Source of the DNA: Shinella fusca
GTDB taxonomy: Bacteria; Pseudomonadota; Alphaproteobacteria; Rhizobiales; Rhizobiaceae
Assembly (NCBI RefSeq): GCF_014203155.1
Contig: NZ_JACHIK010000008.1
Span: 124,001 to 188,000, forward strand
DNA length: 64,000 nt
Direction: 5' to 3'
A program made the translations under genes and the position numbers. The stretch's first letter is position 1. Each line of letters begins with the position of its first letter. Under the pieces are notes generated by a model, which was not told where the DNA came from, searched no databases, and was given only the letters and a program-made list of their open reading frames with translations. Below are positions 36,355-45,598 of this stretch, piece after piece.

Positions 36355-38701
36355 ACGCGCCCTCGCCCTCATCTTCCCGGTCATTCTTTCAGGCTACGTG
36401 CTCGCGGCCTCCCTGATCTACTACGTGCAGAGCTCGTCGATCCTCGGGCTGGAGCGTGCGCGCCTGTGGCAGCAGATGGGCCTCCTCACCGCCGTCTTCC
36501 AGAACGACGTGACGCAGAACCGCAGCTTCATCTATTCGCTCGTCGAGGGCGGCGCGGTGCGCCTCTTCATCAACGAGCGCGACCCGGCCTACCGCAGCAC
36601 GGCGCTCGGCGTCCGGCTGCAGCAGTCCATCACCTCCCTTTCGGACGACCAGAGGCGCTTCATCTCGGTCGCCATCATCCGTCCGCCGCTGACGGTCGAT
36701 TACTATTTCGAGGACAGCGACGACCCGTTCGCGCAGATCACGCCCCAGCAGCTCGATCATGCCCGTCAGGTAATCGCCAGCCCCCGGCTCTCCTCCTGGT
36801 CCTATCTGGACGAGCCCGGGCTCGATCCGCTCATCGTGCATTCGGAATTCATCGATCCCCTGACCTTCAACCGGCCGGTGGCGAGCGCCAAGGGCGGCGC
36901 CATCCTCGTGCAGACCGCCGTGCGGCCGCGCGCCTTCCTCGACATGAAGCGCGGGCTCGAAAAGGAATACGGCGCGGCGATCGAGATCAGCCGCCACCAG
37001 TTCCTCTCGCAGGGCGCGCTTTCGGCCACGGCAACGCTCGGCCCGTCGCTGTTCGCGCGGCTGACGCCCGATACCGTCTTCCTCGAAAACCGGCTCCGCA
37101 CGCTGAAGACCCTGCTCGCCGTCGGCGCCATCGCCCTCAGCCTGTGCACCATCGGCCTCGTGCTGCTGCTCGTGCGCCGCTACATCACCAATCCCATCGC
37201 CCGCCTCGACCGCCAGCTCACCGACGTCATGACCGGCAGCCGCAGCGCCCTGCCGGACATGCACGAGGCCGGCGAGATCGGCCGCCTCTCGGTCAACGTC
37301 AAGCGGCTGCACGACCATTCGATGAAGTCCTTCGACCTCGTGCAGAACGCCTCCTGGACGGATACGCTGACGGGCATCTCCAACCGCGAATATTTCAACA
37401 TCCGCTCCACGCAGATCCTTGAAGAGGCCGAGGCCGAGGATCTCGGCTGCACGCTGCTCTTCATCGACGTCGACAACTTCAAGTTCGTCAACGACAAGCA
37501 CGGCCACAAGATCGGCGACGAGCTTTTGAAGACGCTTGCTGCGCGCATCTCGGCCATCGTCACCCGCATCACGGCCGCAAACGGCCTGCCGGAAGGGCTT
37601 TTCGCGCGGCTTTCGGGCGACGAGTTCGCCATCATGCTGCGCTGCCAGCCGGGTTGCGGCACGATCACGCAGATATCGAACGAGATCCTTTCGCTCTTCG
37701 CCGAAGGCTTCGAGGTGCTGGACAAGGCCTATCCGGTCACCGCCAGCATCGGCATCGCCGTCTATCCGGAAGACGCCCATACGCTTGCCGAGCTCATCGC
37801 CAATGCGGACGCGGCCATGTACCAGGCGAAATCCCAGGGCAAGAACGGCTCGGCCCGCTACTCCCGCTCGCTGCACGAGAAGCGCAACCGCCAGCGCCGC
37901 ATCGAGGAGGAACTGCGCGTCCTCAACCCCGACGAGGAATTCCACCTCGTCTACATGCCCATCGTCGACGGACACGGCAAGGTGACGGGCTGCGAGGCCC
38001 TTCTGCGCTGGACCTCTCCCCTTCTCGGCCGCGTGACGCCGGACGAATTCATCCCCATTGCCGAGACGACCGGCCTCTTCAGCAAGATCGACTGGTGGGT
38101 GATCGACCGCGCGATGGCCGAATACGGCCATATCCGCAAGCTCTTCGGCGCCGAGACGATCCTGTGCATCAACATCTCGTCCGCCGAGCTCTACACCAAG
38201 TCGATCAGCGACCATTTCTGCGACTGCGCCGACCGCCACGGCGTCGATGCGCGCATGATCGAGATCGAGCTGACGGAGACCTTCGCGGTAAAACTCGGCG
38301 AGCAGTCACGCCGCAACATCGACATCCTGCGCGCACGCGGCTTCCGCATCTCCATCGACGATTTCGGCGCGGGCTACACGTCCGTGCAGCAGATCATCGA
38401 ATACCCGGCGGAGACCATCAAGCTCGATCGCGAACTGGTCGAGAGCCTGACCCGCTCGGCGGCGCTGCCGACGCTGCGCGCGCTCGTGGCGCTCTGTCAT
38501 GCGCAGGACATGTCGGTGATCGCCGAGGGCGTCGATACGACGGAGAAGATGACGCTGCTCGCCGCCGCCGGCTGCGACTTCTACCAGGGCTACCTCATCA
38601 GCCGCCCCCTCACCCTCGAGGAAATCGGCGTCTGGGCCATGCAGCGGATGATGGAAAAGGCTCGCGAGACGATCAGCGCGGGGCAGCGGGCGCGGGCTTG
38701 A
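36341..38701 (+). CDS. Membrane GGDEF-EAL c-di-GMP enzyme with periplasmic sensor domain
   Basis: 786 residues. Transmembrane helix (about 8-29), periplasmic sensor (30-255), second helix (257-279), HAMP-like linker (280-335), GGDEF domain (340-510) and EAL domain (525-775). The GGDEF motif reads SGDEF (425-429), so cyclase activity is uncertain. The EAL motif (552-554, CEALLRW), the DDFGAG loop and the late IAEGVDT motif are intact, so phosphodiesterase activity is likely. The start is GTG 36341, inside the end of the binding-protein gene, implying translational coupling. The partner protein probably docks on the periplasmic sensor. Confidence 0.9.
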   Translation: MTLGKRALALIFPVILSGYVLAASLIYYVQSSSILGLERARLWQQMGLLTAVFQNDVTQNRSFIYSLVEGGAVRLFINERDPAYRSTALGVRLQQSITSLSDDQRRFISVAIIRPPLTVDYYFEDSDDPFAQITPQQLDHARQVIASPRLSSWSYLDEPGLDPLIVHSEFIDPLTFNRPVASAKGGAILVQTAVRPRAFLDMKRGLEKEYGAAIEISRHQFLSQGALSATATLGPSLFARLTPDTVFLENRLRTLKTLLAVGAIALSLCTIGLVLLLVRRYITNPIARLDRQLTDVMTGSRSALPDMHEAGEIGRLSVNVKRLHDHSMKSFDLVQNASWTDTLTGISNREYFNIRSTQILEEAEAEDLGCTLLFIDVDNFKFVNDKHGHKIGDELLKTLAARISAIVTRITAANGLPEGLFARLSGDEFAIMLRCQPGCGTITQISNEILSLFAEGFEVLDKAYPVTASIGIAVYPEDAHTLAELIANADAAMYQAKSQGKNGSARYSRSLHEKRNRQRRIEEELRVLNPDEEFHLVYMPIVDGHGKVTGCEALLRWTSPLLGRVTPDEFIPIAETTGLFSKIDWWVIDRAMAEYGHIRKLFGAETILCINISSAELYTKSISDHFCDCADRHGVDARMIEIELTETFAVKLGEQSRRNIDILRARGFRISIDDFGAGYTSVQQIIEYPAETIKLDRELVESLTRSAALPTLRALVALCHAQDMSVIAEGVDTTEKMTLLAAAGCDFYQGYLISRPLTLEEIGVWAMQRMMEKARETISAGQRARA

Positions 38702-38710
38702 GAGGGGAGG

Positions 38711-38868
38711 CCCCTCCCCAACCCCTCCCCACAAGGGGGAGGGACTTACGATGCCGCCCCGACATGCATTCCTCATGACGCTCCGACTAGCAGAAACGTT
38801 GCAAAGAGCATGCGGCGGCACGGCAGGTTAAGTCCCTCCCCCTTGTGGGGAGGGATTAGGGAGGGGTT
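38711..38868. repeat. Palindromic repeat, third family (CCCCTCCCCAACCCCTCCCC)
   Basis: The left arm (38711-38748) ends AAGGGGGAGGGACTTA and the right arm (38829-38868) begins TAAGTCCCTCCCCCTT. They are inverted copies with a spacer of about 80 bases. It lies between the converging GGDEF-EAL and era genes and may work as a bidirectional terminator hairpin. Confidence 0.8.
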
Positions 38869-38891
38869 TTTCTGAAAAGGCCCTCAGCCGG

Positions 38892-39836
38892 TCACGACGT
38901 CGGGAAATCGAGCCCCATCTCGCGGAAGCGGGCGGGGTCGTCGCCCCAGTTCTCGCGCACCTTGACGAAGAGGAAGAGGTGCACGGGCTGTTCGAGGATT
39001 TCCGACAGCTCCTTGCGCGAGGCCATGGAGATGGCCTTGATCGCCTCGCCGTTCTTGCCAAGGGCGATCTTCTTCTGGCTGTCGCGCTCGACATAGATGA
39101 CCTGCTCGATGCGCACGGAGCCGTCCTTGCGCTCCTCCCACTTCTCCGTCTCGACATGCGAGGAATAGGGCAGCTCCTGGTGCAGGCGCAGGAAGAGCTT
39201 TTCGCGGGTGATCTCGGCGGCGAGCTGGCGCATCGGCAGGTCGGAGATCTGGTCTTCCGGATAGTACCACGGGCCTTCCGGCAGGGCGGCCGCGAGGTAG
39301 TCCATCAGGTCCGTGCAGCCCGAGCCGGTGAGCGCGGAGACCATGAAGGTGCGCTCGAACGTCACCGCCTCGTTCGCCGCGGCGGCGAGCTTCAGGAGGT
39401 CTTCGGGCCGGACCCGGTCGATCTTGTTGAGGACGAGGATCTTCGGCTGGCGGACCTCCTTCAGGCCCTCCAGGATCGTCTCGGCATCGCCCTTCAGACC
39501 GCGCTCGCTGTCGATCAGGAGCATGATGACGTCGGCGTCCTTCGCCCCGCCCCAGGCGGTCGTCACCATGGCGCGGTCGAGACGGCGGCGCGGCTTGAAG
39601 ATGCCGGGCGTGTCCATGAAGACGATCTGCGCGTTGTCGTGGATGGCGATGCCGCGCACGATGGCGCGCGTCGTCTGCACCTTGTGGCTGACGATCGTCA
39701 CCTTGGCGCCGACGAGGCGGTTGACGAGCGTGGACTTGCCGGCATTGGTCGCGCCGATGAGCGCCACGAAGCCCGAGCGGGTCGCGCCCTCACCGTTCGT
39801 ATGCGTCTCGGCGGGGGTGTTGTGTTCTTCGGTCAT
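38892..39836 (-). CDS. era: GTPase Era
   Basis: 314-residue Era, the GTPase that binds 16S rRNA in small-subunit maturation. G1 is GATNAGKST, G3 is DTPG, and G4 is NKID; the C-terminal KH domain includes KKIALGKNGEAIKAIS. The N-terminus carries about 20 extra residues, common in rhizobia. ATG 39836 is eight bases after the rnc stop, within the lepB-rnc-era operon. Essential and peripheral to the membrane. Confidence 0.96.
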   Translation of the reverse strand: MTEEHNTPAETHTNGEGATRSGFVALIGATNAGKSTLVNRLVGAKVTIVSHKVQTTRAIVRGIAIHDNAQIVFMDTPGIFKPRRRLDRAMVTTAWGGAKDADVIMLLIDSERGLKGDAETILEGLKEVRQPKILVLNKIDRVRPEDLLKLAAAANEAVTFERTFMVSALTGSGCTDLMDYLAAALPEGPWYYPEDQISDLPMRQLAAEITREKLFLRLHQELPYSSHVETEKWEERKDGSVRIEQVIYVERDSQKKIALGKNGEAIKAISMASRKELSEILEQPVHLFLFVKVRENWGDDPARFREMGLDFPTS

Positions 39837-39844
39837 GATATCCG

Positions 39845-40564
39845 TCAATCCGCGGCGTGGCTCTTGGGCCAGACGCCTTCGCGTTCCAGAATTTTCGTCG
39901 CGGCCGCCTGTTCGGCGGCCCGTTTCGAGCGGTCGATGCCGGTTTCCGGCGCAACGCCCCGGATCTCCACCGTCACGGTGAAGCGCGGGTCGTGGTCCGG
40001 TCCCGAACGCTCGTCCACCCGGTAGCTCGGCGTCACGCCGAAGCGGGCATGGGCCCATTCCTGCAATTCGGTCTTGGCGTCGCGCCGCGCGCCTTCCGCA
40101 CGGGCGGCCCTGCCCTCCCAGTTGGAAAGGATGAAGCTGCGCGCCGCTTCCAGCCCGCCGTCGAGATAGATGGCGGCGATCAGCGATTCTACCACATCCG
40201 CCCGCACATTCAGCATGGCTTTTCCGGTGAGCTTCTTGACGTCCGCCCCGGTGCGGATGAAGCGGTGCAGGCCGAGGTCATCCGAGACGGCCGCGCAGCT
40301 TTCCGCGCTGACGAGCTGGTTGAGGCGAACGGAAAGCTCGCCCTCCTTCGCCTCGCGGAAGGTGCGGAACAGCATCTCGGCGACGCAGAGCCCGAGCACG
40401 CGGTCGCCGAGGAATTCCAGCCGCTCGTAGTTCACGCCCTTGCCGGGGCGGGCGCTGGCATGCGTGATCGCCCGGTCGAGGCGGTCCTTGTCGGTGAAGA
40501 CGTAGCCGATCAGGTCCTCGAGGGCCTTGCGGTTCACGTCGTTCAGCGGGATGGCGCCCTTCAT
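39845..40564 (-). CDS. rnc: Ribonuclease III
   Basis: 239 residues. The catalytic signature ERLEFLGDRVLG and the second acidic site (DVVESLIAAIYLDGG) are intact. A C-terminal double-stranded RNA-binding domain follows (about 165-235). It processes rRNA precursors and structured RNAs. The ATG overlaps the lepB stop (ATGA) and era follows eight bases later, so the order is the conserved lepB-rnc-era. Confidence 0.96.
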   Translation of the reverse strand: MKGAIPLNDVNRKALEDLIGYVFTDKDRLDRAITHASARPGKGVNYERLEFLGDRVLGLCVAEMLFRTFREAKEGELSVRLNQLVSAESCAAVSDDLGLHRFIRTGADVKKLTGKAMLNVRADVVESLIAAIYLDGGLEAARSFILSNWEGRAARAEGARRDAKTELQEWAHARFGVTPSYRVDERSGPDHDPRFTVTVEIRGVAPETGIDRSKRAAEQAAATKILEREGVWPKSHAAD

Positions 40565-41331
40565 TCAACGACCTTGAAGAGCCGGTCCCACCTGAGGTTC
40601 GTCGGCCACTTCCAGATTTCGCTGAAGGAGGTGTCGTGGCCGAGCGAGAAGAAGATCAGGCTTGCACGGCCGATGAGGTTTTCGGCGGGCACGAAACCGA
40701 CGTCGAAACGGCTGTCGGCCGAGTTGTCGCGGTTGTCGCCCATCATGAAGTAATGGCCTTCCGGCACGATGAATTCGCGCGTGTTGTCGCCGACCGTGCC
40801 GGGGCGCGAATCGAGCGTGTCGAAGCTGACGCCGGTGTCGAAGGTCTCGCGGAAGACAGGCACGTCCTCGCCGGTGTCGTACTGGTCGTCGGCGCGGAAG
40901 AAGCCGTCATGCGCGCGCGGCACGGGCTGGCCGTTGATGTAGAGGATGCTGTCCTTGACCTGCACATGGTCGCCCGGCAGGCCGACGAGGCGCTTGATGT
41001 AGTCGATCTCCGGGTTCGGCGGGAAGCGGAAGACGACGATATCGCCGCGCTTCGGCTCGCTCGCGAAGATGCGGCCGGAGAACAGGTTCGGCGAGAACGG
41101 CAGCGAATACTTCGAATAGCCATAGGAGAACTTGTTGACGAAGAGATAGTCGCCGACGAGCAGCGTCGGCATCATCGAGCCCGAGGGGATCGTGAACGGC
41201 TGGAACAGCAGCGTGCGGATCACCACGGCGAGCAGAAGCGCCTGAATGATGACCTTGACGTTTTCCCACAGGCCGCCCTGGGCCTTCTCGGTCTTCTCTG
41301 CCACGGCGGACTTGTCCTTATTTGCAAACAT
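40561..41331 (-). CDS. lepB: Signal peptidase I
   Basis: 256-residue type I leader peptidase. A hydrophobic anchor (about 28-48) is followed by the serine motif PSGSMMPTL and the lysine region RGDIVVFRFP...IDYIKRLVGLPGD, which form the Ser/Lys dyad. GDNRDNSADSR is the family box E. It cleaves signal peptides at the outer face of the inner membrane. The start lies 66 bases after acpS, and it overlaps rnc by ATGA. Confidence 0.96.
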   Translation of the reverse strand: MFANKDKSAVAEKTEKAQGGLWENVKVIIQALLLAVVIRTLLFQPFTIPSGSMMPTLLVGDYLFVNKFSYGYSKYSLPFSPNLFSGRIFASEPKRGDIVVFRFPPNPEIDYIKRLVGLPGDHVQVKDSILYINGQPVPRAHDGFFRADDQYDTGEDVPVFRETFDTGVSFDTLDSRPGTVGDNTREFIVPEGHYFMMGDNRDNSADSRFDVGFVPAENLIGRASLIFFSLGHDTSFSEIWKWPTNLRWDRLFKVVE

Positions 41332-41397
41332 GGGGCCCTCTATAGAGGAAAGGTTGTCTATTGGAAATCATGCCGGCCAAAAAGTCGCCGGGACCGG

Positions 41398-41808
41398 TCA
41401 TCCCGGCGTTCCGGCCGGCAGCGCCTCGATGATCACGAAGGCCTGCGCCAGCGGGAAGTCGTCGGTGATGGTGATGTGGATGCGCGCCTCGTGGCCTTCC
41501 GGCAGGAGCTGCTTCAGCCGTTCGAGCGCGCCGCCCGTCAGCCGCATGGTGGGCTTTCCGCCCGGCAGGTTGACGACGCCCATGTCCTTCCAGAACACGC
41601 CCTGCGCCAGCCCCGTGCCGAGCGCCTTGGAACAGGCCTCCTTGGCGGCGAAGCGCTTGGCGTAGGAGGCCGCGCGGTTCTTGCGCCCGTCGGATTTGGC
41701 CTGCTCGATCTCGGTGAAGCAGCGTCCGGTGAAGCGCGCGCCGAAACGCTCCAGCGATTTCTCCACCCGGCGGATGTCGATGAGGTCGCTGCCGATGCCG
41801 ATGATCAT
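41398..41808 (-). CDS. acpS: Holo-[acyl-carrier-protein] synthase
   Basis: 136-residue phosphopantetheinyl transferase that activates acyl carrier protein. [14 protein letters not shown] with its Mg2+-binding Asp and [13 protein letters not shown] with the conserved Glu/Lys are present, and the length is typical. ATG 41808 overlaps the stop of the DUF2062 gene (ATGA). It is upstream of lepB in the same operon direction. Confidence 0.95.
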   Translation of the reverse strand: MIIGIGSDLIDIRRVEKSLERFGARFTGRCFTEIEQAKSDGRKNRAASYAKRFAAKEACSKALGTGLAQGVFWKDMGVVNLPGGKPTMRLTGGALERLKQLLPEGHEARIHITITDDFPLAQAFVIIEALPAGTPG

Positions 41809-42374
41809 GAAGGTTCTCCGGGGAAAGGGACGGCCTGGGCGGCGAGCCGCGCCCGGCGCCGCGCCTTGAAGGAACGCACGGCAAGCTGCGTGGCGGCATA
41901 GGCGAGGAAGGCCGTGAGGCCGCCGAGGAAGCCGGCGCCGATGAGCATCGGCTTCAGCACCGGCTGCCAGAGTTCGGTAAGCTGCAGGTGCTCCATGCGA
42001 TGGAAGAGTTCCGCCGCGGTGATCGCCTCGGTGGAGCGGATGCCGAGCAGCGCCTCGCCGGAGCGGAAGGTGGCAAGGGCGATCAGCGGGATCGTGAGGG
42101 GATTGGCGATGGTCGTCGCGAGCGCTGCGGCAAGCAGGTTGCCGGCGATCAGGTAGGAAAGCGCCAGCGCCAGGATGATGTGGAAACCGAGCAGCGGCGT
42201 GAAGGCCGAGAAGGTGCCGGCCGCAACGCCCGCGGCCACCGCATGGGGCGAGGCGGAAAGGCGCAGGATCCTTTTGGCGAGATAGCGCGCGGGACGCGTA
42301 ACCCCCTTGCGCGGCCAGAAGAATTCGCGCAACCGCTCAGGCCAGGACGGCTTCTTTCTGCGTCTGAACAACAT
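41805..42374 (-). CDS. DUF2062 membrane protein
   Basis: 189 residues. A basic N-terminus (FRRRKKPSW) is followed by hydrophobic segments in the order expected of DUF2062: [20 protein letters not shown], then [18 protein letters not shown], then a C-terminal helix and a basic tail. Family function is unknown; members are inner-membrane proteins. ATG 42374 was chosen because the protein then starts as rhizobial relatives do (MLFRRRK); an ATG 36 bases upstream lacks a ribosome site. It is coupled to acpS. Confidence 0.82.
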   Translation of the reverse strand: MLFRRRKKPSWPERLREFFWPRKGVTRPARYLAKRILRLSASPHAVAAGVAAGTFSAFTPLLGFHIILALALSYLIAGNLLAAALATTIANPLTIPLIALATFRSGEALLGIRSTEAITAAELFHRMEHLQLTELWQPVLKPMLIGAGFLGGLTAFLAYAATQLAVRSFKARRRARLAAQAVPFPGEPS

Positions 42375-42479
42375 GGTCCAGACATAGCCGATCCCTTGGT
42401 GGCATTTCAATGGCGCCGGAAGGCGCCGGGGCTGCCGGCTGTCGTGGCGCGGCCTTCCGCGCCACCCGGCCCGTCGGTA

Positions 42480-42632
42480 TCAGTAGGAACGGCGGAAGAG
42501 GCCGCGGTCGATCTGACGCTGGCGGTATTCCAGGTCGATCCGGTCGATGGCGCCGTTGAGATAGGCCATCTCGCGCTCTTCGGTGTTCGGGATGCGCAGG
42601 GCGCGGGTGAAATTCTTGATCTGCTTCAACAT
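42480..42632 (-). CDS. Small DUF3563-like protein (50 residues)
   Basis: 50 residues, MLKQIKNFTRAL... ending DRGLFRRSY. The core EMAYLNGAIDRIDLEYRQRQ followed by IDRG resembles the short DUF3563 family of proteobacterial proteins, whose function is unknown. GAGG nine bases before ATG 42632 supports the start; the longer open frame upstream has no ribosome site. It stands alone between the rsh and DUF2062 genes on the same strand. Confidence 0.75.
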   Translation of the reverse strand: MLKQIKNFTRALRIPNTEEREMAYLNGAIDRIDLEYRQRQIDRGLFRRSY

Positions 42633-42799
42633 GGTAAACCTCGTTCGGTTACCTCCCGACGCAGAAGATAGGAGCGAGACCCCTCCGGCACCAGCGACAC
42701 TATTCCAACGCAGCCATGCGAATGACGCATAACGGCTGGTCAAAACTTGGGCAAACCTGCCTCAATCGAGGCAGGCTGCCGCAAAATTGCATGGAACCG

Positions 42800-45028
42800 T
42801 CAGGCGAAGACGCGGCTGATCGTCGAAACGCACTGAAGTTCCTTCAACTGGCCGATCAACTGGTTGAGCTGGCGCAGGTCCCAGACCTCGAGGTCGATAT
42901 GCACCTCGGTGAAATCGGCCGCAACGCGCGCCATGGACATGGAGCGGATGTTGACGTCGCTGGTGGCGATGACCTGCGTGACCTCGGCGAGCGTGCCCGG
43001 CTCGTTCAGCGCATTGATCATGATGCGCGCCATGAAGCGGGTGTTGTTGGCCTCGTCGAGGTCCCAGCGCACGTCGATCCAGCGTTCCGGCTCGTCGTCG
43101 AACTTCTGCAGGGCCGGCGACTGGATCGGGTAGATGGTGATGCCCTTGTCCTTCTCCATGATGCCGACGATACGGTCGCCGGGCACGGCGCCGCCGGCGG
43201 AGAAATGCACTTCGGCATTGCCGGACAGGCCGCGGATCGGCAGAGCCTCGGGGCCGGTCTCCGTCTCCCCGCCCTCCAGCGCCGTCTTCGCCTTGCCGGG
43301 CAGCTTGAAGACCATGCCGGCGGCGCTGCGCATGTTGAACCAGCCGTCGTCCGAGCTGGGCTTCACTGTCACGCGCTCGTCCTGGTAGTCGGGGAAGACG
43401 GCGCGCAGCACGTCGAGCGAGGAGAGCTCGCCGCGGCCGACCGCGGCGATGGCGTCCTCCACGTCCTTCTGGCCGAGGCGGTGAAGGACGGGCTTCAGCC
43501 CGTCGCGCGAGAAGGACTTGCCGGCGCGGTCGAAGGTGCGCTCCAGGATGCGGTAGCCGAGGCCGGAATATTGCTTGCGCACGGCCGCGCGCGTGGCCTT
43601 GCGGATGGCGGCGCGCGCCTTGCCGGTGACGACGATCTCCTCCCAGGCCGGCGGCGGGACCTGGATGCCGGAGCGGATGATCTCCACCTCGTCGCCGTTG
43701 TTGAGGCGGGTGACGAGCGGCATGATGCGGCCGTTGATCTTGGCGCCGACGCAGGTGTCGCCGACATTGGTGTGCACCGCATAGGCGAAGTCGATGGGTG
43801 TCGCCCCGCGCGGCAGCGTGATGAGCTGGCCCTTCGGCGTGAAGGTGAAGACCTGGTCCTGGAAGAGTTCGAGCTTGGTGTGCTCGAGGAATTCCTCCGC
43901 ATTGTCGCCCTCGGCCAGCGATTCGATCGTCCGGCGCAGCATGGAATAGGCGTTGGAGCGCGGCGACTGCACGACCTCGTCGTTGGCGCTCTCGCGGTCC
44001 TTGTAGAGCGAATGGGCGGCGATGCCGTATTCGGCGATCTCGTGCATGCGCTTGGTGCGGATCTGCAGCTCGATGCGCTGGCGGGACGGGCCGACGATGG
44101 TCGTGTGGATCGACTGGTAGTCGTTCTGCTTGGGCGTCGAGATATAGTCCTTGAAGCGGCCCGGCACGACGCGCCAGCGCGTGTGCACGATGCCGAGCGC
44201 GGCATAGCAGGCGGGAATGTCGTCGACGAGGATGCGGAAGGCGTAGACGTCGGAAAGCTGCTCGAAGGAGAGCGACTTCGACTGCATCTTGCGGAAGACC
44301 GAATAGGGCTTCTTCTGCCGGCCCTTGACGAGGGCATCCGGCAGGCCGTTGACGACCAGGAGCTCGCGCAGCTCCTCCTCGATCTTGCGGATCAGGCCCT
44401 CGTTGCGCTGGGACAGTTCCTCCAGCTTGTGCGTGACGGTCTCGTAGGCTTCCGGATTGATGTAGCGGAAGGACAGGTCCTCCAGCTCCTCGCGCATGTC
44501 CTGCATGCCCATGCGGCCGGCGAGCGGCGCATAGATATCCATCGTCTCTTCCGAGATGCGGGCGCGCTTTTCCGGCGACATGTGGTCGAGGGTGCGCATG
44601 TTGTGCAGGCGGTCGGCGAGCTTGACGAGGAGCACCCGCACGTCGTCGGAAATGGCGAGCAGCAGCTTCCTCAGGTTCTCGGCCTGCTTGGCCTTCTTGG
44701 AGACGAGGTCGAGCTTCTTGATCTTGGTGAGGCCCTCGACGAGCGCGCCGATATCCTCGCCGAACAGTTCGTCGATCTCCGCGCGCGTCGCCGTCGTGTC
44801 CTCGATCGTGTCGTGCAGCAGCGCGACGGCGATGGTCGATTCGTCGAGGCGCATGTCGGTGAGGATCGCGGCCACTTCGAGGGGATGCGAGATATAGGGA
44901 TCGCCGCTCGCCCGCTTCTGCTGCCCGTGCTTCTGCATGGCATAGACATAGGCCTTGTTCAGCAGGGCCTCGTTGACGTCCGGCTTGTATTTCTGAACCC
45001 GCTCGACGAGTTCATATTGACGCATCAT
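42800..45028 (-). CDS. rsh: Bifunctional (p)ppGpp synthetase/hydrolase (Rel/SpoT homologue)
   Basis: 742-residue RSH enzyme, the single stringent-response alarmone enzyme of most rhizobia. The N-terminal HD hydrolase domain contains ALLHDTIEDT (about 70-80). The synthetase domain follows (about 240-350), then the TGS domain with the FTPKGQLITLPRGATPIDFA stretch, then the C-terminal regulatory part ending in an ACT domain (about 665-740). Both activities look intact. It begins 34 bases after a strong terminator hairpin that ends rpoZ. Confidence 0.95.
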   Translation of the reverse strand: MMRQYELVERVQKYKPDVNEALLNKAYVYAMQKHGQQKRASGDPYISHPLEVAAILTDMRLDESTIAVALLHDTIEDTTATRAEIDELFGEDIGALVEGLTKIKKLDLVSKKAKQAENLRKLLLAISDDVRVLLVKLADRLHNMRTLDHMSPEKRARISEETMDIYAPLAGRMGMQDMREELEDLSFRYINPEAYETVTHKLEELSQRNEGLIRKIEEELRELLVVNGLPDALVKGRQKKPYSVFRKMQSKSLSFEQLSDVYAFRILVDDIPACYAALGIVHTRWRVVPGRFKDYISTPKQNDYQSIHTTIVGPSRQRIELQIRTKRMHEIAEYGIAAHSLYKDRESANDEVVQSPRSNAYSMLRRTIESLAEGDNAEEFLEHTKLELFQDQVFTFTPKGQLITLPRGATPIDFAYAVHTNVGDTCVGAKINGRIMPLVTRLNNGDEVEIIRSGIQVPPPAWEEIVVTGKARAAIRKATRAAVRKQYSGLGYRILERTFDRAGKSFSRDGLKPVLHRLGQKDVEDAIAAVGRGELSSLDVLRAVFPDYQDERVTVKPSSDDGWFNMRSAAGMVFKLPGKAKTALEGGETETGPEALPIRGLSGNAEVHFSAGGAVPGDRIVGIMEKDKGITIYPIQSPALQKFDDEPERWIDVRWDLDEANNTRFMARIMINALNEPGTLAEVTQVIATSDVNIRSMSMARVAADFTEVHIDLEVWDLRQLNQLIGQLKELQCVSTISRVFA

Positions 45029-45061
45029 TCTCGGTCGGCTCCTGCCCGCTTCGCGCGGGGC

Positions 45062-45097
45062 AAAAAAAAGTGCGCCCCGACCTTACGAGGGGCGCAC
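45062..45097 (-). terminator. Rho-independent terminator of rpoZ
   Basis: On the minus strand, GTGCGCCCC (45097-45089) pairs with GGGGCGCAC (45078-45070), a perfect 9-base stem with a 10-base loop, followed at once by eight T residues. It lies between the rpoZ stop (45138) and the rsh start (45028). Confidence 0.9.
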
Positions 45098-45137
45098 CGG
45101 CATTCGCAATATCAAAGGTTTCGGCAAGGCGCCGAAA

Positions 45138-45539
45138 TCAGTAATCGTCGCTCTTTTCCGGCGGCACGAGGCCTTCGATGCCGGCCAGCAGCTCTTCTTC
45201 CGACATGCGGTCGAAGGCGATCGTCTCCGGCTGGTCCTCGTCCTCGTCGATGACCGCGGTCGTCGCGTCGTCGGCGATGAGGCTTGCCGGATCGGGCTCG
45301 GGCTCGTCCACTTCCACATGCTTCTGCAGCGAGTGGATCAGGTCTTCCTTGAGGTCGTCGGGCGAAAGGGTCTCGTCGGCGATCTCGCGCAGCGCCACGA
45401 CCGGGTTCTTGTCGTTGTCGCGATCGACGGTGATGGAGGCGCCCTGCGAGATGAGGCGGGCGCGATGGCTTGCAAGGAGAACCAGTTCGAAACGGTTGTC
45501 GACCTTGTCGATGCAATCTTCAACGGTGACACGGGCCAT
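45138..45539 (-). CDS. rpoZ: RNA polymerase omega subunit
   Basis: 133 residues. The start [20 protein letters not shown] and the following RARLISQGA are the omega signature. The acidic C-terminal tail (about 80-133) is the extension normal in alphaproteobacteria. It assists assembly of RNA polymerase and, in other bacteria, forms part of the ppGpp site. ATG 45539 is the canonical start; upstream Met codons in frame are not supported. It is followed by a terminator and then rsh. Confidence 0.95.
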   Translation of the reverse strand: MARVTVEDCIDKVDNRFELVLLASHRARLISQGASITVDRDNDKNPVVALREIADETLSPDDLKEDLIHSLQKHVEVDEPEPDPASLIADDATTAVIDEDEDQPETIAFDRMSEEELLAGIEGLVPPEKSDDY

Positions 45540-45578
45540 TGCCTGTCCTTTGTGATCCAGAATTTCAGGAGTTTGCAT

Positions 45579-45598
45579 GCCCGATACAGGCATCGGGC
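45579..45598. promoter_or_regulatory. Hairpin/palindrome upstream of rpoZ
   Basis: GCCCGAT-acaggc-ATCGGGC is a perfect 7-base inverted repeat 40-60 bases before the rpoZ start. It could be an operator or a leader hairpin; there is no T-run. Confidence 0.45.

Noticed and set aside
42716-45253. 845-codon open frame on the plus strand
   Set aside because: Antisense of rsh and part of rpoZ.
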